Of a DNA stretch of 64,000 nt, positions 26,792 to 37,547 are shown piece by piece (position 1 is the stretch's first letter; each line of letters begins with the position of its first letter). The notes under the pieces were generated by a model. That model saw nothing but the letters and a program-made list of their open reading frames with translations. It was not told where the DNA came from and ran no database searches. The stretch comes from Arthrobacter crystallopoietes. Its GTDB lineage: Bacteria > Actinomycetota > Actinomycetes > Actinomycetales > Micrococcaceae. Location of the stretch: contig NZ_CP018863.1 in the NCBI RefSeq assembly GCF_002849715.1, positions 3,906,001 through 3,970,000 of the forward strand, written 5' to 3'. Position numbers and translations under genes: made by a program.

Positions 26792-28833
26792 TGGCACTGC
26801 CCTCGTCTTACCGGCCGAAGCCGGGGGAGATCCCTACCCAGCCCGGGGTGTACAGGTTCCGGGATGACAACAAGCGCGTCATCTATGTGGGTAAGGCCAA
26901 GAACCTCCGGTCCCGCCTCAACAGCTACTTCGCAAATCCCGACGGACTCATGCCGCGTACCCGGGCAATGGTGCATACCGCCGCATCCGTAGAATGGACC
27001 GTGGTGGGCAGCGAACTGGAGGCCATCCAGCTCGAGTACACCTGGATCAAGGAGTTCACGCCCCGGTTCAACATCATGTTCCGGGACGATAAGTCCTACC
27101 CTTACCTGGCTGTCACCATGTCCGAGAAGTTTCCACGCGTGCAGGTCATGCGCGGGGACCGGCGGAAGGGCACCAAGTACTTCGGCCCCTTCTATCCGGC
27201 TAAGGCGATCAGGGAAACAGTCGACACCCTGCTGCGCGTCTTCCCGGTCCGTACCTGCAGCGTTGGCGTCTTCAACCGTGCCCAGCGGACCGGCCGGCCC
27301 TGCCTGCTCGGCTACATCGACAAGTGCTCCGCACCGTGCGTCGGGCGGATTTCGCCCGAAGACCACAAGGCCCTCGCCGCTGAATTCTGCGCTTTCATGG
27401 GCGGCGAAGCCGACCGTTTCATCCGCGCGCTGGAACAGAAGATGAACGCCGCCGTTGCCGAGCTCGATTACGAATCGGCGGCACGGTACCGCGACGACAT
27501 CGCAGCCCTCAAGCGAGTCTTCGAACGCAATGCGGTGGTGCTCAGCGAGGACACGGACGCGGACATTTTCGCGTTGGCCGAAGACGAGCTCGAGGCGGCG
27601 GTCCAGGTCTTCCACGTCCGCGGCGGGCGGATCCGGGGCCAGCGCGGCTGGGTCGTCGAAAAGGTCGAGGATGCGTCTCCGGCCGACCTGACCGAGCACC
27701 TGCTGCAGCAGGTCTACGGCGACGGCGAGGGGCCCGACAGGATCCCCAAGCAGGTGCTGCTCCCCGTGGAGCCGGAGAACAGGCCCGAGCTGGAGGAGTG
27801 GCTGCGCGGCCTGCGCGGCAGCAAGGTCGAACTGCGGGTGCCCCAGCGCGGTGACAAGGCCGCGCTGCTCGGCACGGTGCAGGAGAACGCCACCCAGGCG
27901 CTGGCGCTGCATAAGAGCCGCCGCGCCGGAGACCTGACCACCCGCTCCGCCGCGCTGCAGGAGCTGCAGGAGGCGCTCGACCTGCCCGTGGCCCTGCTGC
28001 GCATCGAGTGCTACGACATTTCCCATGTCCAGGGAACCAACGTCGTGGCCTCCATGGTGGTCGTTGAGGACGGCCTGCCCAAGAAATCCGATTACCGGCG
28101 GTTCTCCATTACCGGCGATGCCGCGCGCGACGACACCTCCGCGATGTATGACGTCATCAGCCGCCGGTTCCGTAACTACCTGGCCGACAAGACGGCGGTT
28201 CCCGAACCCGAGGCGGCTCCGTCGCCGGGCGGCACGAAAGCACCCCTGGCTGCCGATGTCATCGACTCCAATGGCATCCCCGCCGGCGACGGTGTGTTGA
28301 CGGATACGACGACGCCGGCGCCGCGCACCAAGTTTGCCTATCCGCCGAACCTCGTTGTGGTCGACGGCGGGCCGCCGCAGGTTTCCGCCGCCTCCCGTGC
28401 CTTGGCCGATCTGGGGATCACCGATGTCTTCGTGGTCGGACTGGCCAAAAGGCTGGAAGAAGTCTGGCTTCCGGACGACGACTTCCCCGTCATCCTGCCC
28501 CGTGCATCGCACGGCCTGTACCTGCTCCAGCGGATCCGGGACGAAGCTCACCGCTTCGCGATCAACTACCACCGCCAGAAGCGCGGGAAATCGATGACCG
28601 TGTCGGTACTGGACGGGATCCAGGGGCTGGGCCCGGCCAAGCGCAAGGCGCTGCTCAAGCACTTCGGCTCGGCCAAGAAACTCAAAGCTGCCAGCACCGA
28701 GGAACTCCAGGCGGTGCCCGGCGTCGGTCCCGCGTTGGCTGCCTCCATCAAACGGCAGCTCGGTCCGGCGGCGGAACCCGCCGCTGAGGCACCGTCGGTC
28801 AACATGGCGACCGGCGAAATCATCGAATCTTAG
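26791..28833 (+). CDS. uvrC: excinuclease ABC subunit C
   Basis: Dual-incision nuclease of nucleotide excision repair. The 680-residue protein has an N-terminal GIY-YIG nuclease ([10 protein letters not shown]...[11 protein letters not shown], residues 20-45), a UVR motif that binds UvrB (about 208-243), an RNase H-like 5'-incision domain beginning [10 protein letters not shown] (about residue 405), and a C-terminal tandem helix-hairpin-helix ([14 protein letters not shown]...[12 protein letters not shown]). An insertion of about 40 Pro/Ala/Gly-rich residues (near 470-512) before NLVVVDGG makes it somewhat longer than the M. tuberculosis protein. Translationally coupled to the acyltransferase gene. 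Confidence 0.97.
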   Translation: MALPSSYRPKPGEIPTQPGVYRFRDDNKRVIYVGKAKNLRSRLNSYFANPDGLMPRTRAMVHTAASVEWTVVGSELEAIQLEYTWIKEFTPRFNIMFRDDKSYPYLAVTMSEKFPRVQVMRGDRRKGTKYFGPFYPAKAIRETVDTLLRVFPVRTCSVGVFNRAQRTGRPCLLGYIDKCSAPCVGRISPEDHKALAAEFCAFMGGEADRFIRALEQKMNAAVAELDYESAARYRDDIAALKRVFERNAVVLSEDTDADIFALAEDELEAAVQVFHVRGGRIRGQRGWVVEKVEDASPADLTEHLLQQVYGDGEGPDRIPKQVLLPVEPENRPELEEWLRGLRGSKVELRVPQRGDKAALLGTVQENATQALALHKSRRAGDLTTRSAALQELQEALDLPVALLRIECYDISHVQGTNVVASMVVVEDGLPKKSDYRRFSITGDAARDDTSAMYDVISRRFRNYLADKTAVPEPEAAPSPGGTKAPLAADVIDSNGIPAGDGVLTDTTTPAPRTKFAYPPNLVVVDGGPPQVSAASRALADLGITDVFVVGLAKRLEEVWLPDDDFPVILPRASHGLYLLQRIRDEAHRFAINYHRQKRGKSMTVSVLDGIQGLGPAKRKALLKHFGSAKKLKAASTEELQAVPGVGPALAASIKRQLGPAAEPAAEAPSVNMATGEIIES

Positions 28834-28888
28834 CTAGGCTAGGAAACCCGTGCAGGCCGCGGGACTAACCTAAGAACAGGACGGCTCA

Positions 28889-29788
28889 ATGTCAGACGAA
28901 GAGGATTTCACGCCGATCAAACCGGTGGAATCCGAACTGCTGGTGGTCACGGGTATGTCGGGCGCAGGCCGTACCACCGCCGCGCCTGCGCTCGAAGACC
29001 ACGGCTGGTATGTCGTGGACAACCTTCCGCCGCAAATGCTCGGCACGCTGGCCGAACTTGTCTCGCGCATGCCCGAATCAATGCCGCGGCTCGCCGTCGT
29101 TGTTGATGTGCGCAGCCAAAACCTGTTCCGCGATATCCGCGAGTCGCTCAACGGATTGAAATCCAGCGGGATCAATTACCGGGTCATCTTCCTGGATGCC
29201 GCGGACAACGTGCTGGTCCGCCGCTTCGAGCAAGGCCGGAGACCGCATCCGCTGCAGGGTGACGGCCGGATTTCGGACGGTATCACAGCGGAACGCGAGC
29301 TCCTGGCCCGGCTCAAGGACGCCTCCGACCTGGTCCTGGACACGACCGACATGAATGTCCACGCCTTGGCGACCAACATCACCGAGCTCTTTTCCGACTC
29401 CGGCCCGATCGTGCTGCGCTTGAACGTGATGAGCTTCGGTTTCAAGTACGGCCTTCCGGTGGACGCGAACTTTGTAGCCGACGCACGATTCATCCCCAAT
29501 CCGCACTGGATCCCCGAGCTCCGCCCGCACACGGGGCTGGAGAGGCAGGTCAGCGAATTCGTGCTGCAGGAATCCGGGGCGGAGGAATTCATCAAGCGCT
29601 ATGTTGATGCGCTCGAGCCGGTGCTCGAAGGCTACCGCCGCGAGAACAAGCACTACGCGACGATCGCCGTCGGCTGCACCGGAGGCAAACACCGCTCGGT
29701 CGCCGTGGCTGTTGAGCTGGCCAAACGGCTTGCCCAGTTGCCGCGGGTCAAAGTTGCGGTGCAGCATCGGGATCTGGGGCGCGAATAG
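28889..29788 (+). CDS. rapZ: RNase adapter/nucleotide-binding protein RapZ (YvcJ)
   Basis: Nucleotide-binding protein that, in E. coli, controls glucosamine-6-phosphate synthase levels through small RNAs. The P-loop reads GMSGAGRTT: the usual Walker A lysine is Arg, as also seen in other actinobacterial members. Other hallmarks are WYVVDNLPPQ, GRRPHPL, LRPHTGL and the C-terminal GCTGGKHRSVAVAVEL. It has 299 residues, within the family's usual size. The ATG has AGGA upstream, and a TAACCT hexamer at 28866 could serve as its own -10. It overlaps yvcK by one base. The trio rapZ-yvcK-whiA is conserved in Gram-positive bacteria. Confidence 0.95.
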   Translation: MSDEEDFTPIKPVESELLVVTGMSGAGRTTAAPALEDHGWYVVDNLPPQMLGTLAELVSRMPESMPRLAVVVDVRSQNLFRDIRESLNGLKSSGINYRVIFLDAADNVLVRRFEQGRRPHPLQGDGRISDGITAERELLARLKDASDLVLDTTDMNVHALATNITELFSDSGPIVLRLNVMSFGFKYGLPVDANFVADARFIPNPHWIPELRPHTGLERQVSEFVLQESGAEEFIKRYVDALEPVLEGYRRENKHYATIAVGCTGGKHRSVAVAVELAKRLAQLPRVKVAVQHRDLGRE

Positions 29789-30822
29789 TGGCCCTTTTGA
29801 CGGGCCCGCTTCCGCGCGTACCGCTGCCGCAGACGGACCGGCCGGGAAGCGTCCGCGGACAGAATCCGCCGACAGTTGTGGCCCTGGGCGGCGGCCACGG
29901 ACTGTCCGCGTCGCTGGCTGCCCTGCGATTGCTGACCACGGAACTGACGGCAGTGGTGACGGTGGCGGACGACGGCGGGTCGTCCGGCCGTCTTCGCCGC
30001 GAGCTGGGTGTCCTCCCGCCGGGCGACCTGCGGATGGCGCTTGCCTCGTTGTGCGACGACACCGAATGGGGGCAGACGTGGCGGGACGTGATGCAGCACC
30101 GGTTCAAGTCCCTGGACAACGTTGAAGGCAGCCTGGACAACCATGCGGTCGGTAACCTGCTGATCGTCACCTTGTGGGAACTGCTGGGGGATCCGGTTGC
30201 CGGCCTGCAGTGGGCCGGAGCACTGCTGGGTGCACGCGGCCAGGTGCTGCCGATGGCAACTGTTCCGTTGACCATCGAAGGCGACGTGCTGACTGAGGAA
30301 CCCGGCGGGCGGCTGCGCAATGTGACGATTTCAGGCCAGTCCCGGCTTGCGGAAGCCGGCCGGAATACGCATGTCAACGATGTGCGGCTGATACCGGACG
30401 ATGCGCCGGCCTGTACCGAGGCCCTCCAGGCCATCGAGACGGCTGACTGGGTGATCCTCGGGCCAGGCTCCTGGTACACCTCGGTGCTACCGCATTTGAT
30501 GCTTCCGCAGCTGCGGGACGCCCTGTGCCGGACCAGCGCCCGGAGGATCCTGACCATGAATCTTGCCATGGATACCAAGGAAACGTCCGGGATGACCGCA
30601 GCGGACCATCTGTCCGTGGTGCAGCGGTATGCCCCGGAGTTGAAGTTCGACGTCGTGCTCGCCGATCCGGACACGATTGGGGACCGCGCACGGTTCGAAG
30701 CCGCGGCCGCCGGGCTCGGAGCGCGCGTTGTCTTCGGTAGAGTGGGAACTCCCGGCGGTCATGCCGTACATGACCCGCTAAGGCTCGCAACGGCCTACCA
30801 TGACATTTTCGCGGGACAGTAA
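29788..30822 (+). CDS. yvcK: YvcK family protein (gluconeogenesis/cell-envelope factor)
   Basis: Family member related to CofD that binds UDP-sugars and is needed for normal growth and envelope synthesis on gluconeogenic carbon in Bacillus and mycobacteria (CuvA). The 344-residue protein shows VVALGGGHGLSASLAALR, TVADDGGSSGRLRRELG and the DNHAVGNLLI block typical of the family. The GTG start overlaps the rapZ stop by one base (TAGTG), indicating translational coupling. Confidence 0.95.
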   Translation: MALLTGPLPRVPLPQTDRPGSVRGQNPPTVVALGGGHGLSASLAALRLLTTELTAVVTVADDGGSSGRLRRELGVLPPGDLRMALASLCDDTEWGQTWRDVMQHRFKSLDNVEGSLDNHAVGNLLIVTLWELLGDPVAGLQWAGALLGARGQVLPMATVPLTIEGDVLTEEPGGRLRNVTISGQSRLAEAGRNTHVNDVRLIPDDAPACTEALQAIETADWVILGPGSWYTSVLPHLMLPQLRDALCRTSARRILTMNLAMDTKETSGMTAADHLSVVQRYAPELKFDVVLADPDTIGDRARFEAAAAGLGARVVFGRVGTPGGHAVHDPLRLATAYHDIFAGQ

Positions 30823-30844
30823 GACATAAGTTAGGACAGGGTGC

Positions 30845-31825
30845 ATGGCGCTGACTGCAGCAGTCAAGGATGAACTTTCACGCCTTGACATCAAGAAGTC
30901 CCAGGTGCGGAAGGCCGAAGTCTCGACAATGCTTCGCTTTGCCGGCGGACTTCACATCATCTCCGGCCGGATAGTGATTGAGGCCGAAGTCGACCTTGCC
31001 TCCACGGCACGGCGTTTGCGTGCCGCCATTGCCGAGGTTTACGGCCACGGCAGCGAAATCATCGTCGTCTCCGGCGGCGGGCTGCGCCGCGGCAACCGCT
31101 ACGTAGTCCGTGTCGTACGCGACGGCGAATCGCTGGCCCGCCAGACCGGGCTGCTCGATGCCCGCGGACGTCCGGTCCGCGGACTGCCTTCCGTAGTGGT
31201 CAATGGCTCCGCCGCCGATGCCGAGGCGGTTTGGCGCGGAGCATTTCTGGCCCACGGGTCACTGACCGAGCCGGGCCGTTCATCCTCCCTCGAAGTGACC
31301 TGTCCTGGTCCCGAGGCCGCCTTGGCCTTGGTCGGCGCCGCCCGCCGCATCGACATCACCGCCAAGGCGCGGGAGGTCCGGGGTGTGGACCGCGTGGTGA
31401 TCCGGGACGGTGACACCATAGCCGCGCTGCTGACCCGCATGGGGGCCCACGATGCACTCATGGTCTGGGAAGAACGCCGGATGCGCAAAGAGGTCCGGGC
31501 CACCGCGAACCGGCTGGCGAATTTTGACGATGCCAACCTCCGCCGTTCGGCCCAGGCCGCTGTCGCCGCCGGCGCACGGGTGGACCGCGCGCTCGAGATT
31601 CTTGGGGATGATGTTCCCGAGCATCTCAGGTACGCCGGTGAGCTGCGCGTGGCACACAAGCAGGCCAGCCTCGATGAGCTGGGCCGCCTGGCCGACCCGC
31701 CCATGACCAAGGACGCCATCGCCGGCCGGATCCGTCGCCTGCTGGCGATGGCGGACAAGCGCGCTTCGGACATGGGCATTCCGGGGACGGACGCGAATGT
31801 GACTCCGGAGATGTTCGATGAGTAG
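30845..31825 (+). CDS. whiA: DNA-binding protein WhiA
   Basis: Transcription factor that, with WhiB, controls sporulation septation in Streptomyces and is conserved in non-sporulating actinobacteria, where it is linked to division. The 326-residue protein has the N-terminal LAGLIDADG-like fold (starting [13 protein letters not shown]) and a C-terminal helix-turn-helix region ([40 protein letters not shown]). The ATG follows AGGACAGG. Gene order rapZ-yvcK-whiA supports the call. Confidence 0.96.
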   Translation: MALTAAVKDELSRLDIKKSQVRKAEVSTMLRFAGGLHIISGRIVIEAEVDLASTARRLRAAIAEVYGHGSEIIVVSGGGLRRGNRYVVRVVRDGESLARQTGLLDARGRPVRGLPSVVVNGSAADAEAVWRGAFLAHGSLTEPGRSSSLEVTCPGPEAALALVGAARRIDITAKAREVRGVDRVVIRDGDTIAALLTRMGAHDALMVWEERRMRKEVRATANRLANFDDANLRRSAQAAVAAGARVDRALEILGDDVPEHLRYAGELRVAHKQASLDELGRLADPPMTKDAIAGRIRRLLAMADKRASDMGIPGTDANVTPEMFDE

Positions 31826-31967
31826 GACGTGTGCTTAGGATGGGGATGTCCGGGCGTTGGCCCGGGGAGGCTTTGGGAACCAGATAATTTTCCGGGCGGG
31901 TCCGCTGCCCGGATGATCAATCCGATCACGGCCGCATGCCGGCCGCCGAACTAAACGGAGGATATTC
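31826..31967 (+). promoter_or_regulatory. sodA leader region
   Basis: 142 bases between whiA and sodA. It holds a TAGGAT hexamer (31836-31841), a GATAAT hexamer (31883-31888), and two small hairpins that reuse the same CCGGGC/GCCCGG arms (31850-31865 and 31891-31913). A strong GGAGG precedes the sodA start. The promoter assignment is tentative. Confidence 0.45.
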
Positions 31968-32597
31968 GTGAGCAAGTACGTACTGCCCGAACTCAACTAC
32001 GACTACGCAGCGCTGGAGCCGCATATCTCCGCCCGGATCATGGAGCTGCACCACAGCAAGCACCACGCGACCTACGTCGCCGGCGCCAACACCGCGCTGG
32101 AGCAGCTGGCCGAGGCCCGCGACAAGGGCGAGTTCGGCAACATCCCGAAGCTCTCCAAGGACCTGGCCTTCCACCTGGGCGGCCACACCAACCACTCCAT
32201 CTTCTGGAACAACCTGTCTCCGGAAGGCGGCGACAAGCCTGAGGGCGAGCTGGCGGCAGCGCTGGACGACGCCTTCGGTTCGTTCGACGCGTTCCGCGGC
32301 CACTTCAATGCCGCGGCGCTGAGCCTGCAGGGGTCGGGCTGGGCTGTGCTGGCGTACGAGCCGCTGGGCGGCAACGTCATCATCGAGCAGCTCTACGATC
32401 AGCAGGGCAACGTCCCGGTCGGCACCATTCCGCTGCTGATGCTGGACATGTGGGAGCACGCGTTCTACCTGGACTACGTCAACGTCAAGGCCGACTACGT
32501 CAAGGCCTTCTGGAACATCGTGAACTGGGCAGACGTGGCACAGCGTCTGGAAGCGGCGCGCAAGGGAGCTTCGTCCCTGGTGACCCTCGGAAAGTAG
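31968..32597 (+). CDS. sodA: superoxide dismutase (Mn/Fe family)
   Basis: Cytoplasmic detoxification of superoxide. The 209-residue protein has metal ligands in the expected places: His in MELHHSKHH (about residue 28), His in [10 protein letters not shown] (about 78), and Asp and His in [11 protein letters not shown] (about 160-164). The pattern is of the Mn-type or cambialistic branch; the metal cannot be proven from sequence. The GTG start follows ACGGAGGATATTC. Codon use suggests high expression. Its position between whiA and gap interrupts the usual actinobacterial order. Confidence 0.95.
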   Translation: MSKYVLPELNYDYAALEPHISARIMELHHSKHHATYVAGANTALEQLAEARDKGEFGNIPKLSKDLAFHLGGHTNHSIFWNNLSPEGGDKPEGELAAALDDAFGSFDAFRGHFNAAALSLQGSGWAVLAYEPLGGNVIIEQLYDQQGNVPVGTIPLLMLDMWEHAFYLDYVNVKADYVKAFWNIVNWADVAQRLEAARKGASSLVTLGK

Positions 32598-32607
32598 CGG
32601 GGAACGC

Positions 32608-33811
<1,204 letters not shown>

Positions 33812-33835
33812 CTTCGCTAACCGCTAAGGGTAGGT

Positions 33836-35074
33836 ATGACTGCACGCGCTCTTGATGAATTGCTCGCCGAAGGCGTCCGCGGACGCCACGTCCTGGTGCG
33901 CTCGGATCTGAACGTTCCGCTGGAAGGCGAGGGTGCTTCCCTCGCTGTCGCCGACGACGGACGGATCCGCGCATCGCTGCCCGTCCTGCACAAGTTGGCC
34001 GAAGCAGGGGCGCGCGTCATCGTGATGGCCCATCTGGGCCGCCCCAAGGGTGAGCCGGAGGAGCGGTACTCGCTGCGCCCCGCCGTCGTACGCCTGAAAG
34101 AGCTTGCCCCGTTCACGGTCAAGTTTGCCGAAGATACCGTGGGTGACGGCGCCAAATCGCTGGCAGCGGACTTGCAGGACGGAGAGGTGCTGGTGTTGCA
34201 GAACCTCCGTTTCGATGCGCGGGAAACCAGCAAGGACGACGCGCAGCGGCAGGCGTTTGCCGAAGAACTCGCTGCCTTGACCGGCGGTAACGGCGCTTAC
34301 GTGGATGATGCCTTCGGTGCCGTGCACCGCAAGCATGCGAGCGTCTTCGACATCGCTGCCAAGCTGCCCGCCTTCCAAGGCGATCTGGTCCGGACCGAAC
34401 TCGAAGTCCTCACGCGTCTGACCGACGCGCCGCAGCGGCCCTACGTCGTCGTCCTGGGCGGTTCCAAGGTCTCGGACAAACTGGCCGTGATCGATAATCT
34501 TTTGGGCCGGGCGGACTACATCCTGGTCGGTGGCGGAATGGTGTTCACCTTCCTCGCGGCGCAGGGGTACAAGGTCGGCGCGAGCCTGCTGGAAGAAGAC
34601 CAGTTGGACACCGTGCGCGGCTACCTGGCCAAGGCCAAGGAAAGCGGCTGCAGCTTCATCCTGCCGACGGACATTGTCGTGGCCGAGAAGTTCGCCGCCG
34701 ACGCGGCGCACGAAGTGGTACGGGCCGATGAGATGGAAGGTTCGCGCTTCGGCGCCAGCGGCATCGGTCTAGACATCGGTCCCGATTCGGCCGAGGCATT
34801 CGCCCAGCAGATCCACTCGGCCAACACCGTGTTCTGGAACGGGCCGATGGGTGTCTTCGAATTCGACGCCTTCGCCCACGGCACCCGGACCGTTGCCAAG
34901 GCGCTGACCGGGAGCGACGGATTCACCGTTGTCGGCGGCGGGGACTCGGCGTCGGCAGTGCGGAGCCTGGGCTTCGACGACAACGCTTTCGGCCATATCT
35001 CCACCGGCGGCGGGGCCAGCCTGGAGTATCTCGAGGGCAAGGCGCTGCCCGGACTCATCGCACTGGACCGCTAG
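33836..35074 (+). CDS. pgk: phosphoglycerate kinase
   Basis: Transfers phosphate from 1,3-bisphosphoglycerate to ADP. A 412-residue bilobed enzyme: RSDLNVPLEG and MAHLGRPKG in the N-lobe, DDAFGAVHRKHAS, VLGGSKVSDKLAVI, and the nucleotide-binding GGGDSASAV in the C-lobe. It starts with ATG 24 bases after gap. A stable hairpin separates it from tpiA. Confidence 0.97.
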   Translation: MTARALDELLAEGVRGRHVLVRSDLNVPLEGEGASLAVADDGRIRASLPVLHKLAEAGARVIVMAHLGRPKGEPEERYSLRPAVVRLKELAPFTVKFAEDTVGDGAKSLAADLQDGEVLVLQNLRFDARETSKDDAQRQAFAEELAALTGGNGAYVDDAFGAVHRKHASVFDIAAKLPAFQGDLVRTELEVLTRLTDAPQRPYVVVLGGSKVSDKLAVIDNLLGRADYILVGGGMVFTFLAAQGYKVGASLLEEDQLDTVRGYLAKAKESGCSFILPTDIVVAEKFAADAAHEVVRADEMEGSRFGASGIGLDIGPDSAEAFAQQIHSANTVFWNGPMGVFEFDAFAHGTRTVAKALTGSDGFTVVGGGDSASAVRSLGFDDNAFGHISTGGGASLEYLEGKALPGLIALDR

Positions 35075-35101
35075 GCTTCGGCGCACCAACCACCTGCACC
35101 T

Positions 35102-35140
35102 GTGCAGCGTGGGAACCGCTTTGCGGAACCCACGCTGCAC
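35102..35140 (+). terminator. intercistronic hairpin between pgk and tpiA
   Basis: GTGCAGCGTGGG/CCCACGCTGCAC (12 bp perfect), then an AA/AA internal loop, then CCGC/GCGG closing a TTT loop. No T-run follows, so it is more likely an mRNA-processing or stability element, or a partial attenuator, than a full terminator. Confidence 0.6.
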
Positions 35141-35165
35141 TGACCCGACATGACTGGAGACCCTT

Positions 35166-35981
35166 GTGACCACCTCGACCAACGGCAAGTTTGACCGCAC
35201 ACCGCTGATCGCCGGCAACTGGAAGATGAACATGGACCATGTCCAAGGCATCACCCTGCTGCAGAAACTGGCGTGGACGCTCAGCGACGCCCGGCACGAC
35301 TACAGCCGGACGGAAGTGGCGGTCTTCCCTCCCTTCACCGATCTGCGCGGCACCCAGACCCTGGTCCGGGGCGACGATCTCAAGATCGTTTACGGCGGCC
35401 AAGATCTTTCCCAGTTCGATTCCGGTGCCTACACCGGGGACATTTCCGGACAGTTCCTCGCCAAGCTCGGCTGCAGCTACGTGCTCGTGGGCCACTCCGA
35501 GCGGCGCACCATCCATGGTGAATCCGATGAGCTGCTCAACGCTAAGGTGAAGGCCGCTTACCGCCACTCGCTGGTGCCCGTGCTCTGTGTCGGCGAGGGC
35601 CTTGAGGTGCGTCAGGCGGGCAACCACGTTGCCCACACCCTGGAGCAGGTTCGCGCGGATCTGGCCGGGCTTGCAGCGGACGATGCAGCCAGGCTTGTCA
35701 TTGCCTACGAACCGGTATGGGCGATCGGAACCGGGGAAGTTGCCGGGCCGCTGGACGCCCAGGAAATGTGCGCCGCGATCCGCGCCGAAATCGCCGACTT
35801 GTACGACGACGCCACGGCTGCTGGCGTTCGGTTGCTGTACGGTGGCTCGGTCAAGGCTGCCAACGCTGCCTCGATCCTGAAGGAACGGGACGTCGACGGC
35901 CTGCTCGTGGGCGGCGCCAGCTTGGACGCCGCCGAATTTGCTAATATTGTCAGGTTCGAACACCACTTGGTGACGGACTAA
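35166..35981 (+). CDS. tpiA: triose-phosphate isomerase
   Basis: Interconverts dihydroxyacetone phosphate and glyceraldehyde-3-phosphate. The 271-residue TIM barrel shows NWKMN (catalytic Lys), GHSERR (catalytic His), [11 protein letters not shown] (catalytic Glu and loop 6) and LYGGSVK (phosphate binding). The GTG start follows GGAG. 14 bases separate it from secG. Confidence 0.97.
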   Translation: MTTSTNGKFDRTPLIAGNWKMNMDHVQGITLLQKLAWTLSDARHDYSRTEVAVFPPFTDLRGTQTLVRGDDLKIVYGGQDLSQFDSGAYTGDISGQFLAKLGCSYVLVGHSERRTIHGESDELLNAKVKAAYRHSLVPVLCVGEGLEVRQAGNHVAHTLEQVRADLAGLAADDAARLVIAYEPVWAIGTGEVAGPLDAQEMCAAIRAEIADLYDDATAAGVRLLYGGSVKAANAASILKERDVDGLLVGGASLDAAEFANIVRFEHHLVTD

Positions 35982-35995
35982 CTCGAAAGGCGACT

Positions 35996-36247
35996 GTGGA
36001 CGCTCTTAAGATCACGTTGCAAATCCTGCTGGGCATCACCAGTCTGTTGCTAACCCTGCTGATTCTGCTGCATAAAGGCCGCGGCGGCGGCATGTCCGAC
36101 ATGTTTGGTGGTGGAATGACCACCTCCCTGGGTTCTTCTGGTGTCGCCGAGAAGAACCTCAACCGGTTCACCGTTATTCTCGGCCTGACGTGGGGCGCTG
36201 TCATTGTTGCCCTCGGGCTCATCATGCGTTTCGGCGCCGAGGCATAA
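35996..36247 (+). CDS. secG: preprotein translocase subunit SecG
   Basis: Small accessory subunit of the SecYEG channel. 83 residues with two hydrophobic helices (about 6-25 and 60-78) and the conserved cytoplasmic GRGGGMSDMFGGG loop. The GTG start is preceded by AAAGG. Position after tpiA is the standard actinobacterial order. Confidence 0.94.
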   Translation: MDALKITLQILLGITSLLLTLLILLHKGRGGGMSDMFGGGMTTSLGSSGVAEKNLNRFTVILGLTWGAVIVALGLIMRFGAEA

Positions 36248-36280
36248 GGAACTTTTCTCCCGTTTGTCTCCGGCCGGTCG

Positions 36281-36286
36281 TAGACT
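36281..36286 (+). promoter_or_regulatory. -10 element for rbpA
   Basis: TAGACT, about 38 bases before the chosen ATG. No SigR-type GGAAT-N18-GTT pair with correct spacing was found. Confidence 0.45.
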
Positions 36287-36323
36287 GGTTCCAGATCTAC
36301 TCAATCGACCGGAGATGAACGTC

Positions 36324-36701
36324 ATGCACCCCTCGCATGGGCTGCGGGCAGTCCGGGTCGGCTCAGTCACAGGCGCAGGGCTCGCCGGATGGCAGGCCAA
36401 CTCAGGACGCTCGCTCGATTTCGTCCGCAAGGTACCCGTCCGCTACTGGTGTCCGCAGGGCCACGAGACCGTCCCCGTTTTTGCCGACCTGACCGAAGCG
36501 GAGATCCCCCAGTCCTGGGACTGTCCCAAATGCGGCCAGACGGCAGGGCGCGAACGGGGACTGTTGGTTCAACACAGCGGCGATGAACCATTCAAAAGCC
36601 ACCTCGACTACGTCAAGGAACGCCGTACGCCAGCGGAGGCGGCTGAGGCCTTGGATCGCGCATTGACCGAACTGCGGCGACACCGGACCGCACCAGGCTA
36701 G
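36324..36701 (+). CDS. rbpA: RNA polymerase-binding protein RbpA
   Basis: Actinobacterial factor that binds RNA polymerase and the principal sigma factor and stabilises the open complex. The ATG at 36324 is chosen because GGAG sits 9 bases upstream, while the ATG at 36315 would directly abut it. This gives 125 residues, the family size. The zinc-binding core is visible: VRYWCPQGHETVPVF and IPQSWDCPKCGQ. A sigma-interacting helix follows near HLDYVKERRTPAEAAEAL. Convergent with pgl; the 51 bases between them hold only a short GC palindrome. Confidence 0.93.
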   Translation: MHPSHGLRAVRVGSVTGAGLAGWQANSGRSLDFVRKVPVRYWCPQGHETVPVFADLTEAEIPQSWDCPKCGQTAGRERGLLVQHSGDEPFKSHLDYVKERRTPAEAAEALDRALTELRRHRTAPG

Positions 36702-36752
36702 CCATGCTTGCCGAAGCTGGTCCGGCGGCCGCCGCGGTTACAACAAGGGCGG

Positions 36753-37547
36753 CTAGAACGTCTCCCCGCCGGCCAGCAGCGAGTCCGGGAGCTGGCTCGC
36801 GGCGGCCTGGTCCAGCATCCACAAAGTCTCTTCGCGGCCCTTTGGCCCGGCAGCGGGAACCTGCACCGGGCCGGCTCCGGCAAGTGCCAGTCCCACGGCT
36901 CCGGCCTTGTCATCGCCTGCCACTACCAGCCAGATTTCCGCAGCGGAGTTAATGGCGGGCAGAGTCAGGGATACACGCTGCGGCGGCGGTTTGGGAGAGT
37001 TCTCGACGCCAACAACAGTGCGCTCCTCCTCGCGGATGCCTGCCATTTCGGGAAACAGTGATGCAATGTGGGCATCGGGGCCGACGCCCAGCAACAGGAC
37101 GTCGAACGTGGGGACAGGCATCTGCGCGCCATCCCCGCCTTCCAACCGGGCGGCTTCCCGGAGCTCTTCGGCGTAGGCATCAGCAGCGTCGAAGGGGGTG
37201 GCGTGCTCGTCCGCGGAGCCGAAGGGGTGGACCCGCGACTCGTCTACCTCGACCAGATCCAGCAGTGCCTGCCGTGCCTGCAGTTCGTTGCGGTCCGGGC
37301 TGTCCTTGGCCACAAAGCGTTCATCGCCCCACCAGAAGTTCACCCGGCTCCAGTCCACGTCCGTGCGGGATGGTTCGGCCGCAACCGCCTTGAGGGTATT
37401 GATGCCCAAGGTACCGCCCGTGAGGACGACGGTGGCTTCACCGCGTTCGCGCTGGGCAATCGCCAGCCGGCCGACCAGTCTGCGCGCTACGGCAGCGGCA
37501 AGGATTTCCTGATCGGGATGGACGTGGAGAACTGGTTCAGCGTTCAC
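36753..37547 (-). CDS. pgl: 6-phosphogluconolactonase
   Basis: Hydrolyses 6-phosphogluconolactone, second step of the oxidative pentose-phosphate pathway. It belongs to the glucosamine-6-phosphate isomerase-like (DevB) family: VVLTGGTLG near the N-terminus, VNFWWGDERFV, and LLLGVGPDAHIASLFP containing the catalytic His. The GTG at 37547 is preferred (264 residues) because AAGGAG lies upstream of it at 37559-37564; the upstream GTG at 37559 overlaps that site. It overlaps opcA by 11 bases and is last in the operon. Confidence 0.95.
   Translation of the reverse strand: MNAEPVLHVHPDQEILAAAVARRLVGRLAIAQRERGEATVVLTGGTLGINTLKAVAAEPSRTDVDWSRVNFWWGDERFVAKDSPDRNELQARQALLDLVEVDESRVHPFGSADEHATPFDAADAYAEELREAARLEGGDGAQMPVPTFDVLLLGVGPDAHIASLFPEMAGIREEERTVVGVENSPKPPPQRVSLTLPAINSAAEIWLVVAGDDKAGAVGLALAGAGPVQVPAAGPKGREETLWMLDQAAASQLPDSLLAGGETF

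Noticed and set aside
26470..28662. Long open frame antisense to uvrC (about 730 codons)
   Set aside because: A mirror frame of a GC-rich gene with strong third-position bias; no family resemblance, and uvrC on the other strand is unambiguous.
36248..36290. SigR-type promoter (GGAAT-N18-GTT) for rbpA
   Set aside because: GGAAC occurs at 36248, but no GTT lies at the required spacing.
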